Shown here: piece after piece, positions 53,078 to 62,500 of the stretch
Numbering within the stretch: position 1 is the first letter of the stretch
Layout: every line of letters begins with the position of its first letter
Assembly (NCBI GenBank): GCA_947446925.1
Contig: CANFHU010000008.1
Coordinates: forward strand, 52,220 to 116,219
Origin: Flavobacteriia bacterium
GTDB lineage: Bacteria; Bacteroidota; Bacteroidia; Flavobacteriales_D; Crocinitomicaceae
Direction: 5' to 3'
Length of the DNA stretch: 64,000 nucleotides
The notes under the pieces: model-generated
The model's input: only the letters and a program-made list of their open reading frames with translations
The model's database searches: none
What the model was told of the DNA's origin: nothing
Program-made: the position numbers and the translations under genes

Positions 53078-54937
53078 TTATTTTTTCTTCAATCTTTCTT
53101 GTTGCGATTTTTGCATCTGCTCTAAACGCTCTTGAAAACTTGATTTTTTCTTTGGATTCGTAGATGCCGCCATTTTTTTAGCATTCATTTTTTGTTTCAA
53201 TTTATCTTCATCCACAAAGAATTGTTTGATTGCTAACATGATAATAATCGAAATCAAGGTAGAAATGAAGTAGTAATAACTTAAACCAGAGGAGTAGTTA
53301 TTAAAGAAGAAGATCATCATGAAAGGGAAGATGTACATAATCACTTTCATGTTTGGCATACCTGGTTGTTGCGGCTGCGTAACATTCGAACTATTGATGT
53401 ATGTGTACACCAAGGTAGTTACCGACATTAATAATGTAAACAAAGAAACGTGGTTACCATATAATGGTAGGTAAGTACCAAAATCGTAGATGGAGTCATA
53501 GGAAGATAAATCTTCTGCCCATAAAAATGGTTTTTGACGTAATTCAAATGCTGCAGGGAAGAAACGGAAAATCGCTAATAAAATTGGCATTTGGATTAAC
53601 ATCGGAATACAACCTGCAAGGGGAGAGGCACCGCTTTCTCTGTAAAGCGCCATCATATCCATTTGCTTTTTCATTGCATCTTCTTTGTTTGGATATTTTG
53701 CATTTAATGCATCAATCTCTGGTTTTAGAATCTTCATTTTAGCGGAAGAAACGTACATTTTCCATTGAATTGGCGTTAAGAATAGTTTTAAGATGATCGT
53801 TATTAATAATATAACAATTCCTAAACCAATTCCCCAACCTGCAAACGTATTAAACATCGGTTGAATCGCATAGATGTTTATCCAACGGAATAATCCCCAA
53901 CCATAGTTGATAATGTCTTCATAATTGGAGTCATAGGATTTTAATACTTCGTAATCATTCGGACCAAAATACCAGTTCATACGTGCGCTACCATTACTCG
54001 TATTTGTTAATGCAAGATTTAATGCTGCAGTGTATTTTTTGATGTTTGTATGGTAATTTGGATGACCTTCCTTAAAGTTTGTAATTTTAACTTCCGAATT
54101 TTCTTTACTGAAACCAGTGATTGGTTTTAAAATAGAAGAGAAATAACTTTGTTTGAAAGCAACCCATTCAATGTCTTGTTCCATTTTTTCTTCATCGTCG
54201 GAAACTTCGGAAAGGTAATCGTATTCTTTCCCTTTGTATTTGAAACAAACGGTAGAAACACGACGTTGTTCACTCAATAAACGTTCTGTTTTAGCCAAAG
54301 AAGATGTCCAATCTAACATCACAGAGTTCGCTTGAATTTCATTTCCTTTAAATCCAGAAAAACGAACTTCGAAATCTAAATCAAAATGGTTTGGTAGTAG
54401 GGTATAGATAAATTGAATTGTTTTACCTTCTTCAGGGGAAGTTTCTAATACGATACTTTTCTTTGTTTTAGAAACTACTTCAAAATGTTCGTTTTCGGTA
54501 GCGTATTCTTTTCCGTTTAACTTAAAGTGAAGATTGTTTTTGGAATCATTTTCTTTGAAAAGTGCTAAAGAATTCTTTTTATCCTTCGAAACATATTTTT
54601 GAAAATACGTTTTGAATTCTTTTAAATTCACTTGTGAAACATTCGCACCTTTGGTGTTAATTTCCACTTTTAATTTATCACTCTCTAACGCAATAATTTC
54701 GTCTTTGATGACAGGTGCAGCAACTTTTTTACCAGATTTTTGCGCGATAAGCGTTTTTTGCTTTTCTACTTTCTTTTGGTCAGCTTGTTTTTCTGCTGCT
54801 TTTTGTTCGCGTGCTAACTCTTTTTTATGTTTTGCTTCTTTGGCTTTTAATTCCGCTTCCGAAGGTTTGTTTAAATACATAAACGCAACCAACAATACGC
54901 CTAATAAACTAAATCCAATGACTTGATTTTTATCCAT
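53078..54937 (-). CDS. yidC: membrane protein insertase YidC
   Basis: GWGIGLGIVILLITIILKLFLTPIQWKMYVSSAKMK, GCIPMLIQMPILLAIFRFFP. Confidence 0.96.
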   Translation of the reverse strand: MDKNQVIGFSLLGVLLVAFMYLNKPSEAELKAKEAKHKKELAREQKAAEKQADQKKVEKQKTLIAQKSGKKVAAPVIKDEIIALESDKLKVEINTKGANVSQVNLKEFKTYFQKYVSKDKKNSLALFKENDSKNNLHFKLNGKEYATENEHFEVVSKTKKSIVLETSPEEGKTIQFIYTLLPNHFDLDFEVRFSGFKGNEIQANSVMLDWTSSLAKTERLLSEQRRVSTVCFKYKGKEYDYLSEVSDDEEKMEQDIEWVAFKQSYFSSILKPITGFSKENSEVKITNFKEGHPNYHTNIKKYTAALNLALTNTSNGSARMNWYFGPNDYEVLKSYDSNYEDIINYGWGLFRWINIYAIQPMFNTFAGWGIGLGIVILLITIILKLFLTPIQWKMYVSSAKMKILKPEIDALNAKYPNKEDAMKKQMDMMALYRESGASPLAGCIPMLIQMPILLAIFRFFPAAFELRQKPFLWAEDLSSYDSIYDFGTYLPLYGNHVSLFTLLMSVTTLVYTYINSSNVTQPQQPGMPNMKVIMYIFPFMMIFFFNNYSSGLSYYYFISTLISIIIMLAIKQFFVDEDKLKQKMNAKKMAASTNPKKKSSFQERLEQMQKSQQERLKKK

Positions 54938-54941
54938 GTTC

Positions 54942-56555
<1,614 letters not shown>

Positions 56556-56712
56556 TTAAATTTTGTAACTACGGGGGACAAAGTTAATAGATTCGAAGGA
56601 AGGAACGAGTGAATGTTGGAATATTTTTGAACAAGTTGTTAAAAGAGGGGAAAAGTTCGGAGAAGGAGTTATAAATTATAAATTATGCTTTATGAATTAT
56701 TCTAAGTTCCAT

Positions 56713-56994
56713 CTATTTATTACCATAATGCCCCCAAAAAGAAAGAACCAGTACAATAACTTTATTGTCTTCAATTCTGTATACCAACCTATGTTTGTCA
56801 TTTATTCTTCTTGACCATGTTGGTGTCTCATAATATTTTAATTGCTCTGGTTTTCCTGTACCAGAAGTAGGGTGCTCACGAAGTTCATTCAATAATTTAT
56901 TGATTTTATGAAGTGCTTTTTTATCTCCGGATTTTTTAAAATTTTCTATGTCATTTTCAGCATCAAGTGTTAATTCAATAGCATATTTATAATC
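56713..56994 (-). pseudogene. Txe/YoeB-family toxin reading frame lacking a canonical start codon
   Basis: Open frame DYKYAIELTLDAENDIENFKKSGDKKALHKINKLLNELREHPTSGTGKPEQLKYYETPTWSRRINDKHRLVYRIEDNKVIVLVLSFWGHYGNK*; no ATG/GTG/TTG before the KLLNE segment. Confidence 0.8.
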
Positions 56995-57211
56995 CTAAAA
57001 ACTCTTTTTGATTTTCTTTTGATAATCTTTTTGTTTTACCAGATTCAATTTGTGCTACTGATCTATCAATTTTAGCAAAATACGCTTCTTCATTGAGTAA
57101 AGTTTCTTCATTTGAAGGTGCTATGTCAAATTGTATTTTCATTTCCTCCAATAAAGATTTAAGCAAAGATTTTTGCTTCGCGTTTTTCGGATATACTGTA
57201 ATACTTTCCAT
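56987..57211 (-). CDS. antitoxin partner of YoeB-like toxin (DUF2683-like)
   Basis: MESITVYPKNAKQKSLLKSLLEEMKIQFDIA; overlaps the toxin reading frame. Confidence 0.75.
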   Translation of the reverse strand: MESITVYPKNAKQKSLLKSLLEEMKIQFDIAPSNEETLLNEEAYFAKIDRSVAQIESGKTKRLSKENQKEFLGL

Positions 57212-57290
57212 AACTTTGATTTTATATTTAAAACTAAACTAATTTACAAAATTTTCTTTTATAAATTATATTCAGAATGATATTTAGAGA

Positions 57291-57639
57291 GATTTAAAAT
57301 CATTATTGTCCGATTAATTTTTATGTTCTTTTGGCTTGACCCAAAAGAACCAAAAAGTCAAGCCTGTAAAAACAATTTTCTAAAACTATGGAACATTCTA
57401 GTCATTTACCCAAACTCGCAAACGCAGTTTACTTGCCCCTTTCAGGATGCAAGACTGCTGAGCTCAGACATGGGTACATTTCCTTTCATTTATCCTTGTT
57501 TTAGTAAAATCCTTTTAAGGGCGATTAAAGTTTGTTACAAAAATCAAGTCTATCTTCTTTCTAAAACGCTAAACAACTTATAATCTAAAAGGTTTCATCG
57601 CTGATTTTTAACTTTTATCGGACAGTAGTGATTTAAAAT
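57291..57639. mobile_element. MITE-like non-autonomous element
   Basis: Inverted ends AAATCATTATTGTCCGAT (57297-57314) / ATCGGACAGTAGTGATTT (57617-57634), 16/18 match; identical 10-bp flanks GATTTAAAAT at 57291 and 57630; no transposase. Confidence 0.5.
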
Positions 57640-57669
57640 ACAAAATATAAAAGTTGTTTCTTTGTTAAA

Positions 57670-58383
57670 TTACTTTTTAGATTTCCCTTTAACAGCCACA
57701 TCGGATCCTTCTGCAAGAAATGTGGATCTTGGGGATGTATCATTTAAACATGCGAAATCGGGACCATATACTTTTTGAAAATCAACATGACAGGTGAAGT
57801 CAATGGTAGGATAGACATTCCAAGTAGGGTGGGAGACTTCGTATTCGGAGGTTTTTGTATCTGAAATACGGGTGTAGCCCCAATAATGTTCTGTAATAAA
57901 TTCTTCTTCACTTCCGGTTGAAAAGGCATAGGGTTTTGCATCAGTAGTAATGCTAAAGGAATGCCATTGTTTTTTATAGAAGAATGCGTATTCGATTTGG
58001 AGTGTGGTAACTGTAATTTCCCAATGGTGGTTCATGCGCATGGTATGGTAATGCTCTTGGTATAATGTATTTGCGATGAGAGTAATAGCAGGTTTTGGGA
58101 CAATTTCTTTGATAAATACAACGCCACGTTTCCATTCGCCATTCTCTAATTTTTTCACATAAAATCGTAAGTTGACTTCTTCGAAATTAGCATGGAATGG
58201 GACTTTTATACCTTTTAATTTCGTATGTAAAAACATAAACCCAATTAAGGAAACAATACATTTACCTTCCCAAAGGTCTAGTTCTGTTCCGTATGGGAGG
58301 TATTTTTGGAGAAGATTTGGGTCAATTTCATAATTGGCCATTACTAATTTTTCCCAGCGTGCAGTTAAAAAATTCGTAGCCAT
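57670..58383 (-). CDS. DUF2071 (YqjF) family protein
   Basis: FLTARWEKLVMANYEIDPNLLQKYLPYGTELDLWEGKCIVSLIGFMF. Confidence 0.88.
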   Translation of the reverse strand: MATNFLTARWEKLVMANYEIDPNLLQKYLPYGTELDLWEGKCIVSLIGFMFLHTKLKGIKVPFHANFEEVNLRFYVKKLENGEWKRGVVFIKEIVPKPAITLIANTLYQEHYHTMRMNHHWEITVTTLQIEYAFFYKKQWHSFSITTDAKPYAFSTGSEEEFITEHYWGYTRISDTKTSEYEVSHPTWNVYPTIDFTCHVDFQKVYGPDFACLNDTSPRSTFLAEGSDVAVKGKSKK

Positions 58384-58510
58384 GATTCCAAAAAGATTAG
58401 TGAGGTGAATTGAACTAAATATACGTTATATTTTCAATTAATGGAAGTTAATTTCCAGAATATTTGTGGATTAAACGAAATGGAATTTTGTGTGTTTATT
58501 TCTTTGGTTA

Positions 58511-58607
58511 AAACTGCTAGAAACGTAAAAAAATTAGGCAAGGTATTTCAAGTAGAAATAAGGTTGTAAAAGGAAGTGTATAGGTTAAAAATCCCAAATA
58601 ACTTGGG
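58511..58607. repeat. dispersed hairpin repeat, copy 1 (diverged)
   Basis: AAACTGCTAGAAACGTAAAA...GTAGAAATAAGG...ATAGGTTAAAAATCCC. Confidence 0.6.
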
Positions 58608-58830
58608 GATAAACCTGCATAAATTTCGGGTAGAGTTTTGAAATAAATTTTCTTAAAAGTTACTTAGATAAATTAAGTGTGATAAATAGAAAAATAAAAA
58701 AATAAGTATTTAATTATCAATAATTTAATTTAAAAATGTGCTTTTATTATGGTTCCAAAAAATCTAATATTAAAAATTTTGGAACGATAATAGACAAATA
58801 AAAGTGCTGGATTAACTTAGTTGCTGCGAT

Positions 58831-58890
58831 AAGGTAAAATCCTGTACGGAGCGAAAAAAAGCTCCGGATTACAAATCCAGATGAGCGAGG
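58831..58890. repeat. dispersed hairpin repeat, copy 2
   Basis: AAGGTAAAATCCTGTACGGAGCG then GCTCCGGATTACAAATCCAGATGAGCGAG. Confidence 0.65.
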
Positions 58891-58948
58891 GCTGGAAACT
58901 TTTGTTATATCCTTGATTTTGATAAATACCAGATTTATAATTCTCCAT
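58889..58948 (-). pseudogene. N-terminal relic of a Fic family protein gene
   Basis: ATG-initiated MENYKSGIYQNQGYNKSFQP, then reads straight into the hairpin repeat. Confidence 0.6.
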
Positions 58949-58977
58949 TTTTATTAAAATTTAAATTAAAGATACTT

Positions 58978-59064
58978 CTTATTTTGAAAATAGACCAAAA
59001 ACTATAATAAGAGAGAATCTTATTTTAAAAATAGATTAAAAAATATAATAAGAGTTATTCTTAT
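58978..59064. repeat. 41-bp tandem repeat array (2 full + 1 partial unit) with nested inverted repeats
   Basis: CTTATTTTGAAAATAGACCAAAAACTATAATAAGAGAGAAT / CTTATTTTAAAAATAGATTAAAAAATATAATAAGAGTTATT / CTTAT... Confidence 0.8.
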
Positions 59065-59250
59065 AAAAATGCTTCGGTAGATTTCCGAAGTATGTTACAG
59101 ATTTTACGAATAATTTGCATTTTTAATTGAAAAATCAATAGTATTTGAAATCAAATTTTTCTTTTGTCTTGATATTTCCAAAGTTCAATAAGAACAAAGT
59201 AAACATCCACAGTGGCGGATAAAAACCCTAAATAACTGGATTCTCTTCTC

Positions 59251-59559
59251 CTAAAACTCAATAGAAAGTTTTAGATGACCTCCCAAGCCTTTTTCAATAA
59301 TACGTAATAAGGTCGATAAACGAATATCACTCGCATCATTTTCAATACGCGAAATGTATGCCTTGTTGGTACCACAACGCAATGCTAATTCCTCTTGGGT
59401 GATTTGTTTCTTTTTTCGTTCTTCTTGAATAAGAACACCAAGTTTAAATGTTTCATACTCGGTAGTGAATACATCTCTTGAAGAAGTGCCTTTTTTGCCA
59501 TATCGTTTGTCTAAATGATCATCAAACGTTGTGATGGCTGTTGAATTTGTTGTTTTCAT
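59251..59559 (-). CDS. HigA-like XRE antitoxin
   Basis: FKLGVLIQEERKKKQITQEELALRCGTNKAYISRIENDASDIRLSTLLRIIEKGLGGHLKLSI. Confidence 0.88.
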   Translation of the reverse strand: MKTTNSTAITTFDDHLDKRYGKKGTSSRDVFTTEYETFKLGVLIQEERKKKQITQEELALRCGTNKAYISRIENDASDIRLSTLLRIIEKGLGGHLKLSIEF

Positions 59560-59614
59560 CTTCGTATTCTTTTTTAATTCTTAACGCTCTTTCGATGACT
59601 AATACTCGTTCCAT
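59522..59614 (-). pseudogene. C-terminal relic of a HigB/RelE-like toxin
   Basis: Reads MERVLVIERALRIKKEYEDENNKFNSHHNV*, overlapping the antitoxin start. Confidence 0.6.
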
Positions 59615-59720
59615 TTAATTTATACAAAGTTACCTAATTAGACTACAAAATCCTACAGATTTTTCAGAATTTACATACCCATCGAGAAATAAATTTAGTT
59701 CAATTTTAGTAGTAAAATTA

Positions 59721-59820
59721 AAACTGCTAGAAACGTAAAACAAGGAAGAAAGGCATTTCGCGTAGAAATACGATGGGGAAAAAAGCTCCGGATTATAAAT
59801 CCAGAGGAGTGAGGGGGAAC
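59721..59820. repeat. dispersed hairpin repeat, copy 3 (full)
   Basis: AAACTGCTAGAAACGTAAAACAAG...GGCATTTCGCGTAGAAATACGATGGGG...GCTCCGGATTATAAATCCAGAGGAGTGAG. Confidence 0.8.
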
Positions 59821-59867
59821 TCATTGATGTGTTGCGCTTATAAAAGTAAGGGAATAAAAAAAGGAAA

Positions 59868-59976
59868 TAAGTATCAAATCACCAAATAACACACATATTC
59901 GGTAATTTAAATCACTAAAATATATATATAATTGGTGATTATAATCACTAAAAATATAGTATATTTGGTGATTATG
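59868..59976 (+). promoter_or_regulatory. 33-bp phased inverted-repeat array ending on the start codon of the DUF4143 ATPase
   Basis: Centres at ~59875.5, 59908.5, 59941.5, 59974.5; best unit GGTGATTATAATCACT. Confidence 0.7.
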
Positions 59977-61100
59977 ATTAATAGAGCGTTATTTCAAAAA
60001 CTAATCGAAAAGTTTAATAAAGGCAAAGCGATTGTATTATTAGGTCCGAGACAAGTAGGAAAAACTACGTTAATAAACACATGTTTAGAAGGACAAGATT
60101 TTTTATTTCTAAATGGAGATGATCCAGAAATACGAAATTTATTAGAAAATGCTGGGGTTTCTAAATTACGTTTAATTATCGGGAAAAACACACTCATTTT
60201 CATCGATGAAGCTCAAAGAATAAAAGACATTGGACTTATTGCTAAAATGATTATTGATCAATTTAAAGAAGTACAATTAATAGTAAGTGGCTCTTCTGCA
60301 TTAGAAATCAATCAATCCACCCAAGAACCTTTAACAGGAAGAAAGTTTGAATACCAGTTATTTCCGATCAGTTGGGAAGAATTTGAAAATCATGTAGGAT
60401 ATGTAGAAGCAAACACGCAACTGGAAGAACGCCTCATATACGGAATGTATCCGGATGTGCTAAATAACAGATCGGAGGCAGGTGAAATTTTAAAGCAACT
60501 TACTACAAGTTATTTATATAAAGATGTACTATCCATTACAGGTATCAAAAAACCGGAATTATTGGATAAACTTTTAAAAGCTTTAGCCTTACAAATCGGA
60601 AGTGAAGTATCCTACAATGAATTAGCTAATCTCTTACAGATAGACAAAACGACTGTTTCTAAATACATCGATTTATTGGAGAAAGCTTACATTGTGTTCC
60701 GACTAAACAGTTATAGCAGAAATCAACGCAATGAAATCAAAAACAATCGTAAAATCTATTTTTATGATAACGGGATACGAAATATGATAATCAACAACCT
60801 TAACCCTTTAGAATTGAGAACAGACAAAGGAGCACTCTGGGAAAACTTTTTAATCTCTGAACGGTTAAAACTACAACAATACAATCAACTGTATACTAAC
60901 AATTATTTCTGGCGAACAGTTGAAAACAAGAAGTTGATTTTGTAGAGGAAACAAACGGACAAGTTACTGCTTACGAATTTAAATGGAATAGCAAAGGAAA
61001 AGCTAAAATTCCAGCAGTATTTTTAAATCAGTACAGTGCAAATGGTAAAATTATTGACAAAGAAAATTTTAGAGAGTTTGTAAGAAATGACACCATGTAA
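59974..61100 (+). pseudogene. AAA-type ATP-binding protein, DUF4143 family, frameshifted near C-terminus
   Basis: GKAIVLLGPRQVGKTTLINTCLEG ... ENFLISERLKLQQYNQLYTNNYFWRT; frame lost ~60915-60930 and resumes as QEVDFVEETNGQVTAYEFKWNSKGKAKIPAVFLNQYSANGKIIDKENFREFVRNDTM*. Confidence 0.85.
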
Positions 61101-61355
61101 GTCCGCTCTCTATTTTCATTTTCAACTGTTAAAATTTAAATGTAATCAGCAGTCCAGCAATTCTGGAGGTGTAGGTTCTACTTTATCTCTTTGTGGAGGT
61201 AATTTATCCAACGATAAATAAGGTGCAATTTGTCCCATATATCTAATATAAGTACCAAAAATACAAATAACGGTACGTTTAATAGGTTTTAACTAATTTT
61301 TAGTTTCACAAAATTAAGGTAAAGCTTGAAAAATAAAAAGCGTACAATTAATTTC

Positions 61356-61411
61356 ACGTAGAAATACGATGGGGAAAAAGAAGCTCCGGATTACAAATCC
61401 AGAGGAGCGAG
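61356..61411. repeat. dispersed hairpin repeat, copy 4 (5' truncated)
   Basis: CACGTAGAAATACGATGGGGAAAAAGAAGCTCCGGATTACAAATCCAGAGGAGCGAG. Confidence 0.8.
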
Positions 61412-61987
61412 TTATAGAAACAAAAATGCTACCCCTTGATTCTTTGTTTTTAATTTTGAATAAAAATTTGGCTTATTAATTTTAGCCAATGAATCTTTAA
61501 GTCTGCTTTGTTCCATTGGAGGAATCATTGTAGGTATTAATGCTTCTAATTTAATCCCGAAGATTCGATGAATAATAATCAAATCTTTATTGCTAAATGG
61601 ATGAATACCATTCATTAACTCGGAGATATAGGATTTTGTATGTCCTAACAATACTCCTAAATCTTGTTGGTTTAAATCAAAGTCTTTTAATTTCGTTTTA
61701 ATTAGTTCCTTTCTTTGCTGTAAAAATAAACGTTCTTGTTCCGCTAAAAATTCGGCTGTATCACTTTCGTTAATACGATCTTCCGTGATTTCTGTTTCGT
61801 TGTTCCAATGTTCCTCTTCGTAATTTTGGATTAGTACGCGTAATTGGTTGTAACTTTCCGCTAATTCTGGTCGATTTTCTTTTACTAAACGAAGTTTACG
61901 GTAAAGAATTAACACACGTTCAAATTCTATTTCATCTGAAATAAAGCCTCTACGTAATACATTTTTTATATCCAATTGCGTTTTCAT
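61412..61987 (-). CDS. HTH-containing antitoxin of HigBA-like system
   Basis: C-terminal LKDFDLNQQDLGVLLGHTKSYISELMNGIHPFSNKDLIIIHRIFGI. Confidence 0.8.
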   Translation of the reverse strand: MKTQLDIKNVLRRGFISDEIEFERVLILYRKLRLVKENRPELAESYNQLRVLIQNYEEEHWNNETEITEDRINESDTAEFLAEQERLFLQQRKELIKTKLKDFDLNQQDLGVLLGHTKSYISELMNGIHPFSNKDLIIIHRIFGIKLEALIPTMIPPMEQSRLKDSLAKINKPNFYSKLKTKNQGVAFLFL

Positions 61988-61997
61988 CTTTTCTTGA

Positions 61998-62402
61998 TTA
62001 GTTTATCCAACTGTTACTTTTTAACCATTTACGGATAGTATCTCTATTGTTTTTAAATGTAGATGCATAATCAGCATGCGAACCACACCAAGCAATACTC
62101 GCTTCATCCTCCCTAAAATAAACACCTAATAAAATTCTATGTATATGTATATCAAAAAAGTAAAAAATTTCAACCACACAATCGGCATCTGGACGTACTT
62201 GTAGAAGTTCAAAATGATTTTTCCACGTGGCTTGTTCGATACAGACAATCAAATCATCTATCGCTACTACTAATTTTACATTTCCGATATTTTTCTTTTT
62301 TAACTTTAGTAATTTATGTTTGTGCCTAATCTCCAACTCTTTTACAAATATAAGAATTAAAGTTCTGTTTAATTTAGAACTTTTAAAATAATTATTTCCC
62401 AT
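61998..62402 (-). CDS. HigB-like toxin (RelE/HigB fold candidate)
   Basis: HKLLKLKKKNIGNVKLVVAIDDLIVCIEQATWKNHFELLQVRPDADCV...SIAWCGSHADYASTFKNNRDTIRKWLKSNSWI; directly upstream of HTH antitoxin. The N-terminal extension may be spurious. Confidence 0.7.
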   Translation of the reverse strand: MGNNYFKSSKLNRTLILIFVKELEIRHKHKLLKLKKKNIGNVKLVVAIDDLIVCIEQATWKNHFELLQVRPDADCVVEIFYFFDIHIHRILLGVYFREDEASIAWCGSHADYASTFKNNRDTIRKWLKSNSWIN

Positions 62403-62429
62403 TCATATATCCATTTCTTAAAGCGCAGA

Positions 62430-62454
62430 AATTATTCTCCAGTAGGAAATAATT
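62430..62454. promoter_or_regulatory. imperfect inverted repeat upstream of HigB-like gene (candidate TA operator)
   Basis: AATTATTCTCC-AGTA-GGAAATAATT. Confidence 0.4.
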
Positions 62455-62500
62455 AGTTCTTTTACCAAAAGATTGCATATACTTTCATTAGTTAAAATTA

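Noticed and set aside
57323-57583. ORF of 86 aa in the supplied track
   Set aside because: It lies inside the MITE-like element and its first codons encode alternative hairpins; no protein-like conservation signal is visible.
58978-59059. CRISPR array
   Set aside because: Only two to three adjacent 41-bp units with no unique spacers; nested palindromes fit operators better. No cas genes in the window.
59630-59824. 64-aa ORF MSSPSLLWIYNPELF... on the minus strand
   Set aside because: It is the translation of hairpin repeat copy 3; the related WICNPELF string arises from copy 2.
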